A stretch of 64,000 nucleotides of DNA from Bradyrhizobium frederickii. Its GTDB lineage: Bacteria; Pseudomonadota; Alphaproteobacteria; Rhizobiales; Xanthobacteraceae. The position numbers were made by a program, and so were the translations under genes. The stretch lies in the NCBI RefSeq assembly GCF_004570865.1, contig NZ_SPQS01000002.1, forward strand, positions 496,001 through 560,000, read 5' to 3'. Within the stretch, counting starts at the first letter, position 1. Every line of letters starts with the position of its first letter. The notes beneath the pieces were generated by a model. That model was given only the letters and a program-made list of their open reading frames with translations. It did no database searches and had not been told where the DNA came from. Shown in pieces: positions 1 to 8,255 of this stretch.

Positions 1-1
1 C

Positions 2-667
2 AACCTGCGGATCGACTCGCGTTCGCGCGTCGCCGTGTCACGCCGGCCGCCGCCGCGCGACGCCGTCAGTCCGCCCTGGGAAAGCATCCGTGACGTCGCC
101 TTCGAAGCGACGAGCCTCGGGCCGTCCTCGCCGATCGGTTATGTCTTTGCGAGCCCGCTGGTGCCGGTGCTGCGCCCGGTCAGCGCCTATGCGAGTTTGA
201 GCTTTGCACCCGGCGCAGGCATCCTCCAAGGCGCGGTCGACCTCATGCACCGTATCCGCGCCGACTTCCGCTACGACCCCAAGGCGACGGTGATCTCGAC
301 CCCGCTCGGCGAGGTCTTCGACAAGCGCCACGGCGTCTGTCAGGATTTTGCCCATGTGATGATCGCGGGGCTGCGCGGGCTCGGTCTGCCGGCGGCCTAT
401 GTCAGCGGCTATTTGCGCACCATTCCAGCACCGGGCCAGCCCCGCCTGCAGGGCGCCGATGCCACCCATGCCTGGGTATCGCTGTGGTGCGGGGCGGAGC
501 TCGGCTGGGTCGATTTCGACCCGACCAACGACCTCTTGATTGGCAACGACCATATCGTGCTCGCGGTCGGGCGCGACTTTTCCGACGTCTCGCCGGTCGA
601 CGGCATCATCGTCGGCTCGCCCAAGCAGAAGCTCGGCGTCGCCGTCGATGTGGTGCTGGTGGAGTAG
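2..667 (+). CDS. Transglutaminase-like family protein (5' end outside window)
   Basis: The reading frame is open from the first bases of the window, so the N-terminus is missing; a GTG at 35 opens a shorter frame but the residues before it (NLRIDSRSRVAV) continue the N-terminal beta domain that usually precedes a transglutaminase core. The catalytic triad is readable: Cys in HGVCQDFAH, His in DATHAWV and Asp in WVDFDPTND. Proteins of this type are predicted cytosolic papain-fold amidases or peptidases, often found beside alpha-E and circularly permuted ATP-grasp proteins; such partners would lie upstream and cannot be seen. The substrate is unknown. Confidence 0.88.
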   Translation, partial: NLRIDSRSRVAVSRRPPPRDAVSPPWESIRDVAFEATSLGPSSPIGYVFASPLVPVLRPVSAYASLSFAPGAGILQGAVDLMHRIRADFRYDPKATVISTPLGEVFDKRHGVCQDFAHVMIAGLRGLGLPAAYVSGYLRTIPAPGQPRLQGADATHAWVSLWCGAELGWVDFDPTNDLLIGNDHIVLAVGRDFSDVSPVDGIIVGSPKQKLGVAVDVVLVE

Positions 668-719
668 GGCGGGTACTCATAAGCGCCGGCTTACCAACGC
701 AAAGCGGAGGTCGGCCATC

Positions 720-946
720 TAGAATGTCATCGGCAGCTCGTGACCCCATTGCGGACGTTAGTCGGACCGTGCGGCCGACTTGCCCAGAGCTTTTTGGATA
801 AATCGGACTTGGTCGCGCAAGCTGGTTTCGCTGTCTTCGCCGTGTTGGATGCGATACTGGATCAAGATCGGGTGGAAGAAGGGTGTTAGGGCACTGTTGA
901 CCGTTCGCGCCGCCTCCGCGGCGTCATCGACTCTCAGGCGCTGGGG
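720..946 (-). pseudogene. Remnant of a TetR-type regulator C-terminal domain
   Basis: Reading the minus strand in one frame gives a convincing helical stretch running from LRVDDAAEAARTVNSAL through FFHPILIQYR to TSLRDQVRFIQKALGKS. This resembles the end of a TetR/AcrR C-terminal ligand domain. The frame begins directly after a stop at about 946 and no start codon or DNA-binding helix-turn-helix precedes it; the natural stop also seems lost, since the frame runs on into unrelated sequence. I read it as the leftover 3' end of a deleted regulator gene. It lies downstream of a two-gene operon whose present TetR regulator is on the far side. The family assignment is by eye only. Confidence 0.5.
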
Positions 947-1076
947 TGTACTGCGGGGTCAGCCGGCCGGTCGGTTTTCCGTGACACCGGCCCGCAACGT
1001 TCAGAATATGATAGCTCGTGGCAAGGAAGCGGCGCTGGTTTATTAGGAGGCCCCGCAGGCGGCAGCGGCGGAATAG

Positions 1077-1562
1077 TCAGAGCCAGCGGCGAACCTCGGC
1101 CTTGTAGCGGCGGTAGTCGTCGCCGAACTTCGCTTCGAGATAGCGCTCCTCGCGGGCGATCACTTGCGTCTGGATCGCGATCAGCACCAAGGGGAGCAAG
1201 GCGAAGGCGATCGGCCCGTCGAAGCCGATCGCAAGGCCGGCATAGATAAGCGCCATGCCGAGATACATGGGATTGCGGGTCCACCGATAAGGACCGGTCG
1301 TTGCGATGAGGGTGGTTGGCTGCGATGGCGGAACGTTGGTGCCCAGCCGCCGGAACAGTCCCGCCGCCGCAAGCATCATCGCCGCGCCGGCAACGAACAG
1401 CAGCGCGCCCGTCGCGACCAGCAACCGCCAGTCGATGCCGAAAGAGCGCAGGGTGACGAACCGCTCCGCCGCCAACCCCAACAGCAGCGCTCCCAGATAG
1501 ACGAAGGGCGGAGGGAAGCGCACACCCGCGCTGTCCGGTTCGACGGCCATGCTCATCTCCAA
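1077..1562 (-). CDS. Isoprenylcysteine carboxyl methyltransferase-like membrane protein
   Basis: A 161-residue polytopic membrane protein with hydrophobic segments near residues 20-35, 47-70 and 107-132. The C-terminal half has the hallmark of the ICMT/PEMT methyltransferase fold: TGPYRWTRNPMYLGM followed by a basic EERYLEAKFGDDYRRYKAEVRRWL-type tail (RNPMY near residue 97). In bacteria these proteins are membrane-bound, probably SAM-dependent methyltransferases of mostly unknown substrate; bacteria lack CaaX proteins, so the name does not imply that reaction. It starts 23 bp after the stop of the thioredoxin-reductase-like gene and is probably its operon partner under the divergent TetR gene. 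Confidence 0.82.
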   Translation of the reverse strand: MEMSMAVEPDSAGVRFPPPFVYLGALLLGLAAERFVTLRSFGIDWRLLVATGALLFVAGAAMMLAAAGLFRRLGTNVPPSQPTTLIATTGPYRWTRNPMYLGMALIYAGLAIGFDGPIAFALLPLVLIAIQTQVIAREERYLEAKFGDDYRRYKAEVRRWL

Positions 1563-1585
1563 TCTGTGCTCTCAAATCTGTGCTG

Positions 1586-2479
1586 TCAAACCACCATCGA
1601 TTGCTGGGCGAAGATGCCCGCCATCGCGCCCTGCGATGATGCCTGGGTGACCGAGGGCAAGAAGGGCGTGGTGAGGTCGCCGGCGGCGTAGATGCCGGGC
1701 ATGCTGGTTTGGCGGCGCTCGTCGACCTTGAGGGCGATGCCGACGGGCGTATCGACCGTGGCGAGATCCAGTGATTCATGCAGGCTTGCGGACGGCTTGT
1801 TGCGCGGATGGGCGAACAGGATGTCGACCACGACCTTGCGGCCGGTATCGAGATTGACGGTGGCGATATGGCCCTTGTGATGGGCGATCTCGACAATCCG
1901 GTCTTCGACGACAGGTACGTTGCGGCGCGTCAGATCGGCCCGGATATCGGGCGGAATGTCGTGACCATCGGTGAAAAGCGTCAACTTGTCGGTCCAATCG
2001 TGGAACAGCCTGACCTGATTGTGCGATTGCGGGCCCGACCAGACTAGGCCCCAATGCTGACCGGCGACTTCAAAGCCGTCGCAATAAGGGCAGGGCACGA
2101 TGGACGTGCCCCAGCTTTCGCCAAAGCCCGGAACATCAGGCATCTGGTCGGCGACGCCATAGCTCAGGATCAGACGACGCGCCCGAAAGCTTTCGCCACC
2201 AGAAGTGAGGACGTTGAAATCGTCGATGGCGCCGGAGACACTTTCGGCCCGGGCACTGACCAGCTTGATCGTGGGATAACGCGCCAGCTGCTGCCGCGCC
2301 TCGGCCAGGATGTCCAGCGGGGGCTTGTGATCGTGGCCGAGCAGACCATGCGAGTGGCTAGCGAAGCGGTTACGCGGCAGGCCGGTATCGAGAACGGTGA
2401 CCTTGCGGCGGGCACGGCCGAGCTGCAGGGCGCCGGCGAGACCGGCAAAGCTGCCGCCGATGATGATGACGTCGTCCAT
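1586..2479 (-). CDS. Thioredoxin reductase-like NAD(P)/FAD-dependent oxidoreductase
   Basis: A 297-residue two-dinucleotide-binding-domain flavoprotein. An N-terminal FAD motif (IIIGGSFAG, residues 6-13) and a C-terminal FAD-contacting GIYAAGDLTTP motif are visible, and a CPYC redox pair sits at residues 130 and 133, where thioredoxin reductases have their catalytic disulfide. The usual NADPH GxGxxA fold is weak, as in many small TrxR-like proteins that act on low-molecular-weight dithiols rather than thioredoxin. It is the first gene of a minus-strand pair with the ICMT-like gene and is divergent from a TetR regulator, so probably repressed by it. Physiological substrate unknown. Confidence 0.85.
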   Translation of the reverse strand: MDDVIIIGGSFAGLAGALQLGRARRKVTVLDTGLPRNRFASHSHGLLGHDHKPPLDILAEARQQLARYPTIKLVSARAESVSGAIDDFNVLTSGGESFRARRLILSYGVADQMPDVPGFGESWGTSIVPCPYCDGFEVAGQHWGLVWSGPQSHNQVRLFHDWTDKLTLFTDGHDIPPDIRADLTRRNVPVVEDRIVEIAHHKGHIATVNLDTGRKVVVDILFAHPRNKPSASLHESLDLATVDTPVGIALKVDERRQTSMPGIYAAGDLTTPFLPSVTQASSQGAMAGIFAQQSMVV

Positions 2480-2553
2480 GGTGATGGCCTCCGTTTGGAG
2501 GACAGGTGAAACCTATCCATTGGCTTGCACATTTTCGACACTGCATGGTATCG

Positions 2554-2567
2554 TAATTCATGAATTA
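2554..2567. promoter_or_regulatory. 14-bp perfect palindrome, candidate TetR operator
   Basis: TAATTCATGAATTA reads identically on both strands and is the only perfect long palindrome in the 114-bp gap between the oxidoreductase gene and the divergent tetR-type gene. Palindromes of this size in such a position are typical operators for TetR dimers and would control both promoters. Inferred from symmetry and position only. Confidence 0.5.
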
Positions 2568-2593
2568 GAATACTGTCAAGTACTGGAATTGTC

Positions 2594-3253
2594 GTGACGA
2601 AAAACAGCCAGGGCCGGCGCGGCCGGCCCGCCAACGAGGCGCTTGGCCAAACGATAGTCGATGCCGCGTCGCAACTCTTTGTGGAATTGGGTTTTCAAGC
2701 GACGACCTTGGACAAGGTCGCCCAGCGGGCGAAGATATCCAAGCTCAGCATCTATCGGCACTTCGAGAATAAGGAGGCGCTGTTCAGCGCGGCCATCGCG
2801 ACCGGCTGCCATCAGTTGTTTGCACCGCAGGCCCTTCTTGAAGGCGTCGGCGGTTCGGCCGAAGATCAGCTCATGGCGGTGGGATCGTCCTTGCTTCGCA
2901 CGCTGTTGAGATCAGATGTCCGCAGTGTCGAAGCCATGGTCATGGCCGACAAGACGAATCAAAACTCGTTAAGCAAGCTCCATTACGAAGCCGGCCCCGC
3001 CCATATCATCGCCCAAATCGAGGCCCTGTTGCGTCAGTTGCACGCGAAGGCGCTTCTGAACGTGCCCGATCCTCTCCGGTCCGCCCGCTTGTTTGCCGCG
3101 CTTTTCAAAGGATCCGATCTCCTGATGATCGCACGCTTCGATCAGGCGAGAGCAGAGGACGACAACGAAATCGAATCCTATTGCCGGTCGGCCGTCGCCA
3201 TGTTCATCGCCGCGCACGGTGGCAACGACCATGCGGGCGGATATACGTTGTGA
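2594..3253 (+). CDS. TetR/AcrR family transcriptional regulator
   Basis: A 219-residue protein starting with GTG. The N-terminal DNA-binding domain (about residues 10-60) is typical: RPANEALGQTIVDAASQLF, then FQATTLDKVAQRAKISKLS and IYRHFENKEALF, the last being the signature of the TetR recognition helix and following helix. The remaining 150 residues form the helical ligand-binding domain, which gives no clue to the ligand. It is transcribed away from the oxidoreductase/ICMT-like operon, with a 14-bp palindrome between them, which suggests local autoregulation. An in-frame ATG upstream is followed at once by a stop, so the GTG is the best start. Confidence 0.9.
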   Translation: MTKNSQGRRGRPANEALGQTIVDAASQLFVELGFQATTLDKVAQRAKISKLSIYRHFENKEALFSAAIATGCHQLFAPQALLEGVGGSAEDQLMAVGSSLLRTLLRSDVRSVEAMVMADKTNQNSLSKLHYEAGPAHIIAQIEALLRQLHAKALLNVPDPLRSARLFAALFKGSDLLMIARFDQARAEDDNEIESYCRSAVAMFIAAHGGNDHAGGYTL

Positions 3254-3915
3254 AACAACGAGCACTAACCTTTCGTTGTCAGCCGCAATTCCGCTTCTGG
3301 CCCATACTCGATTGGCACGCTGCCAGCCGACTGTCAGCTTATTGCGGACTCGCCTCCAAGAACCGTACATCTCTCCGAGAGCTTACTGAAGCGGAGGGTG
3401 ACATTCCCAGGAAGAGCGCACCAAGTCGACGGTTTCAGTGAACGCTGCGTTTGAAGAATTGATTGAAGCTCTCAGCGCGCATCGACGGGCGAACTAGTCT
3501 CCTTCGACTACGCCCGGTCCTTATGATTTCGCCATCCCGAAGTCTCGATCAATGAATTTGCCAACCAGTGCTGGAGACGCTTGGCGAATATATCTTCTCG
3601 CTGGCCGGCAAACGCGGCAAGCTGGTCGAGCTGTTCTATTTGGCCAGAAGCCTTTCGCGCTCGGCCGATGGCGCCGACATCTTGTCCGCCCCGTAGAGCG
3701 GTCGTCAGGCCTGGATCTTTCCGGCTGACGCCTTCAGGCTGTATCAGGTGCTGGCCGCAACCGTCATGTTGCGCAGCGGCAATGTAACATATTTACGAAT
3801 TTTTGATGCGGAATTTGGTCAGCCGGCCCAAGATGGGCTATGCTGGCGCCGCGTCGAGAACAACAGAGGCGTCGGGAGAGAGCGTGGGACACCAGCGGCG
3901 GACGGGGCTGCAGCC
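3254..3915. other. Gene-poor stretch with a possible degenerate coding segment
   Basis: I see no intact gene here. On the plus strand one frame from about 3571 gives protein-like sequence (LETLGEYIFSLAGKRGKL, then LVELFYLARSLSRSADGA), meets a TAG at 3694-3696, and resumes in the same frame with AWIFPADAFRLYQVLAAT up to about 3790. This could be a decayed gene, but I do not recognise a family. The frame continues open into the following HD-domain gene, whose own start is placed at 3916 because the residues before it look non-coding. Confidence 0.3.
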
Positions 3916-4743
3916 ATGATAACCTTACCGAGACTGGCGGCTGAATCCCTCGAGGACTTCCTCGGTAAGTTCATGCGTCGCCGGTTCGATGAGACTTCTG
4001 CCAATATCGTCGAGAGCGCGACCCGCACCGCGATGGAATGCATCGGCAACAGCGATGCGCTCTATCACAATATCGAGCACACGATGCTGGTGACGCTGGC
4101 GGCCCAGGCCATCCTGCGCGGCCGGAGCCTCCATACCCATCTGTCGGCTGAGGACTACGTCCATATCCTGATCGCCTGCCTCGCCCACGACATCGGCTAT
4201 GTGCGCGGGCTGTTCGAGGAGGACGACGCCGACGGCTTCGTCATCGACGCGGCCGACACCAAGATCTCGTTGCCGCGCGGTGCATCGGACGCGAGCCTGA
4301 TGATGTATCACGTCGACCGCTCGAAACTATATGTGACGCGGCGGTTGCGGCATATTCCCGGGCTCGATCCGGAGCGCGTTGCCCGCGCCATCGAGGGCAC
4401 GCGCTTTCCGGCCCGCCAGGGCCAGGAATACGACGACGAGGCCTCGATCCTGCGCGCGGCCGACTTCATCGGCCAGCTCGGCGATCCCAACTATCTGCGC
4501 AAGGCCAACGCGCTCTATTACGAGTTCGAGGAAGTCGGCATGAATCGCCAGCTCGGCTACGATTCGCCGGCCGACATCGTGAACCGCTATCCGCAGTTCT
4601 ATTGGAACAGCGTCGCACCGCACATCCAGACCGAGATCGGCTATCTCAACAAGACCGAGATCGGCCGGCAATGGATCGCCAACCTCTACAGCAACGTGTT
4701 CCGCGCCGAGCGCGACATCTCGCTGTCCGGGCCGCAGACATAG
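3916..4743 (+). CDS. HD-domain protein (predicted metal-dependent phosphohydrolase)
   Basis: A 275-residue protein. HD-fold metal ligands are readable: His in YHNIEHTMLV near residue 54, the HD pair in ACLAHDIGY near residue 95, and an Asp in LRAADFIGQLGD near residue 180. HD proteins of this sort hydrolyse phosphoester bonds in nucleotides or cyclic nucleotides; nothing here fixes the substrate. The frame is open back to 3748, but ATG 3916 starts the recognisable protein (MITLPRLAAESLEDF), and the upstream part resembles no domain. It is followed by a palindromic repeat that may serve as a terminator. Confidence 0.8.
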   Translation: MITLPRLAAESLEDFLGKFMRRRFDETSANIVESATRTAMECIGNSDALYHNIEHTMLVTLAAQAILRGRSLHTHLSAEDYVHILIACLAHDIGYVRGLFEEDDADGFVIDAADTKISLPRGASDASLMMYHVDRSKLYVTRRLRHIPGLDPERVARAIEGTRFPARQGQEYDDEASILRAADFIGQLGDPNYLRKANALYYEFEEVGMNRQLGYDSPADIVNRYPQFYWNSVAPHIQTEIGYLNKTEIGRQWIANLYSNVFRAERDISLSGPQT

Positions 4744-4750
4744 GCCCGTT

Positions 4751-4826
4751 GTAGCCGGGATGAGCGCAGCGATATCCGGGGCCGGCGGCGCCGCATCCCG
4801 GATATCGCTGCGCTCATCCGGGCTAC
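4751..4826. repeat. Palindromic intergenic repeat (family F)
   Basis: Two 30-nt arms, one at 4751-4780 and its near-perfect reverse complement at 4797-4826, share the core GATGAGCGCAGCGATATCC. They flank a 16-nt GC-rich loop. The element fills most of the gap between the HD-domain gene and the alpha/beta hydrolase gene and would fold into a long hairpin. Sequences of this type are a familiar dispersed repeat in Bradyrhizobium-like genomes. Confidence 0.8.
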
Positions 4827-4843
4827 GATAGTGCGCAAAATCC

Positions 4844-5749
4844 GTGAGCAAAACCATGCAACAAAAAACCATCGCCACGGACATCCTCGACATCGCCTAT
4901 CGCGAATACGGCGCGCCCGACGGCTGGCCCTGCATCATGGGCCACGGCTTTCCCTACGACGTGAACGCCTATGCCGAGACCGCGCCGATCCTCGCCGAGG
5001 CCGGTGCGCGGGTACTGGTGCCCTGGCTGCGCGGCTATGGGCCGACGCGCTTCCGCAGCGCCTCGACCTTGCGCTCCGGCGAGCAGGCAGCACTCGGCGC
5101 CGATCTCTTGGCCTTCATGGACGCGCTCGATATCCGGCGCGCAATCGTCGGCGGCTATGATTGGGGCGGGCGCGCGGCCTGCGTGGTCGCAGCACTCCAT
5201 CCGGATCGCGTGATCGGGCTGGTCAGCGGCAATTCCTACAACATCCAGAACATCGCCCGTGCCATGGAGCCGGCCTCGCCGCCCGAGGAGGCGGCACTCT
5301 GGTATCAATATCTCTTCCACAACGAGCGCGGCCGCCGCGCGCTGGAGCGCAACCGGCGCGGCTTCGCCCGCCAGCTCTGGGCGATGTGGTCGCCGAAATG
5401 GGCGTTCGACGACGCAACGTTCGAGCGGAGCGCGGTGTCTTTCGACAATCCCGATTTCGTCGATGTCGTGATCCACTCCTACCGCCACCGCTACGCGCTG
5501 GTCGCGGGCGATCCCGCCTATGCGGAAATCGAGGCGAGGCTCGCCGGCCAGCCGCAGATCCGCGTCCCGACCATTGCGATCGACGGCGACAGCGACGGCG
5601 TCAATCCCGGCACCGCCCATCACGCCCGCAAGTTCGAAGGCTTCTTCGAGCGGCGCGTCTTCACCGATGCCGGTCATAATCTGCCGCAGGAGCGGCCGGC
5701 CGAATGGGCGCAGGCCGTGATCGACGTCCGGAAGGCGGCTGAGGCATAG
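4844..5749 (+). CDS. Alpha/beta hydrolase, epoxide-hydrolase-like
   Basis: A 301-residue cytosolic alpha/beta hydrolase with no signal peptide. The oxyanion-hole motif is MGHGFPYD near residue 33. The nucleophile elbow reads GGYDWGG near residue 107, with Asp where serine hydrolases have Ser; DWGG is typical of epoxide hydrolases and haloalkane dehalogenases. The C-terminal acid (IDGDSDGV) and His (TDAGHNLPQE) complete the triad. The frame starts with GTG at 4844; ATG 4856 is an alternative start four codons on. It stands alone between two palindromic repeats, so context gives no pathway. Confidence 0.82.
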   Translation: MSKTMQQKTIATDILDIAYREYGAPDGWPCIMGHGFPYDVNAYAETAPILAEAGARVLVPWLRGYGPTRFRSASTLRSGEQAALGADLLAFMDALDIRRAIVGGYDWGGRAACVVAALHPDRVIGLVSGNSYNIQNIARAMEPASPPEEAALWYQYLFHNERGRRALERNRRGFARQLWAMWSPKWAFDDATFERSAVSFDNPDFVDVVIHSYRHRYALVAGDPAYAEIEARLAGQPQIRVPTIAIDGDSDGVNPGTAHHARKFEGFFERRVFTDAGHNLPQERPAEWAQAVIDVRKAAEA

Positions 5750-5760
5750 GCAGTCTAACT

Positions 5761-5855
5761 CCTCATCCTGAGGACCCGCGGAGCGGGCGTCTCGAAGGGT
5801 GAAAGCCCCGCGGCCGGCCTTCATGGTTCGAGACGCGCCTTCGGCACTCCGCCTC
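5761..5855. repeat. Palindromic intergenic repeat, partial copy (family C)
   Basis: Begins with CCTCATCCTGAGGA and contains CGTCTCGAAGG and GGTTCGAGACGCGCC, the same components as the fuller copies near 56.8 and 57.8 kb. The closing CCTCAGGATGACG arm seen there is missing, so this copy looks truncated. It lies in the 202-bp gap before folE. Confidence 0.65.
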
Positions 5856-5875
5856 CCAAATTTCCCCGATCGGCG

Positions 5876-5900
5876 GGAACCTTTTCCGATTGCAGCCGTC
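5876..5900 (+). promoter_or_regulatory. Near-consensus EcfG-type promoter upstream of folE
   Basis: GGAAC at 5876-5880, a 16-nt spacer, and CGTC at 5897-5900, against the general-stress sigma factor consensus GGAAC-N16/17-CGTT. It sits about 50 bp upstream of the folE start. One -10 base differs, so this is a tentative call. Confidence 0.35.
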
Positions 5901-5951
5901 CAAGCTGTGGGGCCGCTTAACCTATGCGGCTCATTGCAGGGGAGGACCTCG

Positions 5952-6578
5952 ATGGAGTCGCACGTGCGTAAGCTCGAACGTGTCGCGGTGGCGCAGGCGC
6001 CGGTCGAACGGCCCGACAGGGCGGAGGTCGAGCAGGCGATCCGGACCATGATCCGCTGGGCCGGCGATGATCCCGGCCGCGACGGCCTGCGCGAGACGCC
6101 GGACCGGGTCGCACGCGCCTTCGAGGAGTATTTCTCCGGATACGCGCTGGACCCGACCGAGATCCTGCAAAAGACCTTCGAGGAGATCGAGGGCTATGAC
6201 GAGATGATCGTGCTGCGCGGCGTTCGCTTCGAGAGCCATTGCGAGCACCATATGGCGCCGATCGTCGGCCGCGCCTGGGTCGCTTATATTCCGCAGGGGC
6301 GCGTCGTCGGCATCTCCAAGCTTGCGCGCGTGGTGGACGTCTACGCCAAACGGCTCCAGATCCAGGAGAAGATGACCGCGCAGATCGCCAATACCATCAA
6401 CGACGTGCTCAAGCCCGAAGGCGTCGGCGTCATCATCAAGGCGACGCATCATTGCATGACCACGCGCGGTGCGCACAAGCCCGGGACCGACCTCGTCACC
6501 AGCCGCATGCTGGGCGTGTTCCGCGACAATGCGCTGACGCGCCAGGAGCTGCTGGGGCTCGCCAATTCGGACGATTGA
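5952..6578 (+). CDS. folE: GTP cyclohydrolase I
   Basis: A 208-residue enzyme converting GTP to 7,8-dihydroneopterin triphosphate, the first step of tetrahydrofolate synthesis. The zinc ligands are present: C97 in SHCEHHMAP and C168 in [13 protein letters not shown]. The conserved substrate-pocket stretch [20 protein letters not shown] is intact. The frame is open from 5799, but ATG 5952 has a good ribosome site (GGGGAGG) and matches the usual family length. It lies 26 bp upstream of the Rieske-FAD reductase gene and may be cotranscribed with it, though no shared pathway is obvious. Confidence 0.96.
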   Translation: MESHVRKLERVAVAQAPVERPDRAEVEQAIRTMIRWAGDDPGRDGLRETPDRVARAFEEYFSGYALDPTEILQKTFEEIEGYDEMIVLRGVRFESHCEHHMAPIVGRAWVAYIPQGRVVGISKLARVVDVYAKRLQIQEKMTAQIANTINDVLKPEGVGVIIKATHHCMTTRGAHKPGTDLVTSRMLGVFRDNALTRQELLGLANSDD

Positions 6579-6604
6579 CCCGCGCGCAAGAAGGAGGCGT
6601 CGCC

Positions 6605-8119
6605 ATGGCCGAGGACAACAAGCCGAGCGGACCCGATCTGAGCAAGGGCATATCGCTGAGCGCGTTCAAGGACGGCAAATTGCTCGGTCACGTCGGCGAG
6701 GAGGACGTCCTCTTGGTGCAAGCGGGCAGCGAGATCTTCGCGATCGAGCCGGCCTGCAGCCATTATCACGGTCCGCTCGCCGAGGGCCTGGTGGTGGGCG
6801 ATACCATCCGCTGTCCCTGGCATCATGCCTGCTTCTCCTTGCGCACCGGGGAGGCCACCCGCCCACCGGCGTTGAATGCATTGGCGGTCTGGGAGGTCAC
6901 GCGCGATCGCGACAGCATCGTCGTTCGGCGCAAGCGCGAGGCACTGACGCCGCCGACCGCACATCGCAGCGCGCCGACGTCGGAGAAGTTCGTCATCGTC
7001 GGCGGCGGCGCCGCCGGCTTCTCCGCCGCCGAGACGCTCCGGCGCGAGGGCTTTGCCGGCGCCATCACCATGCTGAGCAATGACGGCGCGATGCCGGTCG
7101 ACCGGCCCAACCTCTCCAAGGACTACCTCGCGGGCAACGCGCCGGAGGATTGGTTGCCGCTGCGCGGTGAGGACTATTACCAGGACACCGGCATCGATCT
7201 CAGGCTCAACACCGACGTCGCCACGATCGATGCGAAGACGCGCAGCGTCACGCTCGGAAATGGCGACAAGCTGCCGTTCGACCGGCTGCTGCTCGCGACC
7301 GGCGCCGAGCCGGTCAAGTTGCAGATTCCCGGCGCGGACCAGCCGCACGTTCACACCTTGCGCTCGGTCGCCGACAGCCGCGCCATCATCAAGGCCGCAG
7401 CAAGTGCCAGGCGCGCGCTGGTGATCGGCGCCAGCTTCATCGGCCTGGAGGTCGCGGCCTCCTTGCGGGCCCGCAAGATCGAGGTGCATGTGGTCGCGCC
7501 GGAGGAGCGGCCGATGCAGAAAGTGCTCGGCGCCGAGATGGGCGATTTCGTCCGGTCCCTGCACGAGGAGAACGGCGTCATCTTCCACTTGAAGGATACG
7601 GTGGAGAGGCTCGACGGCATGCGCGCGACGCTGAAGAGCGGCGCCGTCATCGAGGCTGACGTCGTCGTCGTCGGCATCGGCGTCAAGCCGCGCCTCGCGC
7701 TCGCCGAGCAGGCGGGGCTGGCGGCCGATCGTGGCGTCAGCGTGAGCGAATATCTGGAGACCAGCGTGGCCGGCATCTTCGCGGCCGGCGACATCGCCCG
7801 CTGGCCCGATCCGCATTCGCGGCAGACCATCCGCGTCGAGCACTGGGTGGTGGCGGAGCGGCAGGGGCAGACGGCGGCGCGCAACATGCTTGGCAGGCGC
7901 GAGCGCTTCGACGCCGTGCCGTTCTTCTGGAGCCAGCACTACGACGTGCCGATCAACTATGTCGGGCACGCCGAGAACTTCGACGACATCGCGATCGACG
8001 GCAGCATCTCCGGAAAGGACTGCCTGTTGAAGTACCGCAAGGGCGGTCGCGTGCTGGCGGTCGCTTCAATTTATCGCGATCTCGATAATCTCAAGGCCGA
8101 ATTGGAGATGGAGCGCTAG
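6605..8119 (+). CDS. Rieske-type FAD-dependent reductase (AIF/ferredoxin reductase-like)
   Basis: A 504-residue fusion. Residues 12-108 form a Rieske [2Fe-2S] domain with ligands C51, H53, C70 and H73 (CSHYHG and CPWHH). From residue 128 a pyridine-nucleotide disulfide oxidoreductase follows, with an FAD GxGxxG (VGGGAAGFSAAE, near 132-137), an NAD(P) fold (VIGASFIGLEVA) and the second FAD motif (GIFAAGDIARW). This order matches the apoptosis-inducing-factor 3-like subgroup of ferredoxin reductases. A role in electron transfer to a ferredoxin or Rieske oxygenase is plausible, but no oxygenase gene is nearby. ATG 6605 follows an AGGAGG-like site. Confidence 0.88.
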   Translation: MAEDNKPSGPDLSKGISLSAFKDGKLLGHVGEEDVLLVQAGSEIFAIEPACSHYHGPLAEGLVVGDTIRCPWHHACFSLRTGEATRPPALNALAVWEVTRDRDSIVVRRKREALTPPTAHRSAPTSEKFVIVGGGAAGFSAAETLRREGFAGAITMLSNDGAMPVDRPNLSKDYLAGNAPEDWLPLRGEDYYQDTGIDLRLNTDVATIDAKTRSVTLGNGDKLPFDRLLLATGAEPVKLQIPGADQPHVHTLRSVADSRAIIKAAASARRALVIGASFIGLEVAASLRARKIEVHVVAPEERPMQKVLGAEMGDFVRSLHEENGVIFHLKDTVERLDGMRATLKSGAVIEADVVVVGIGVKPRLALAEQAGLAADRGVSVSEYLETSVAGIFAAGDIARWPDPHSRQTIRVEHWVVAERQGQTAARNMLGRRERFDAVPFFWSQHYDVPINYVGHAENFDDIAIDGSISGKDCLLKYRKGGRVLAVASIYRDLDNLKAELEMER

Positions 8120-8144
8120 CACGGCTGAAGCGGCGCGCCCGATC

Positions 8145-8158
8145 TTGATTTGCGTCAA
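8145..8158. promoter_or_regulatory. FixK/FNR-type box
   Basis: TTGATTTGCGTCAA fits the FixK2 consensus TTG(A/C)-N6-(T/G)CAA exactly. Its centre is about 105 bp upstream of the DUF308 gene start, which leaves room for a class II promoter (start site about 40 bp downstream of the centre) and a 60-nt leader. This suggests induction at low oxygen. Confidence 0.55.
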
Positions 8159-8255
8159 CGTTGCGGCGGGTAAGGGCTGATCTGCTGGCTGTTGTCCCGG
8201 TGCGGTGCGTGCTATCCTGGCGTGTGCCCGCGGGCTTCGCATGCAGGAGTGGTCC

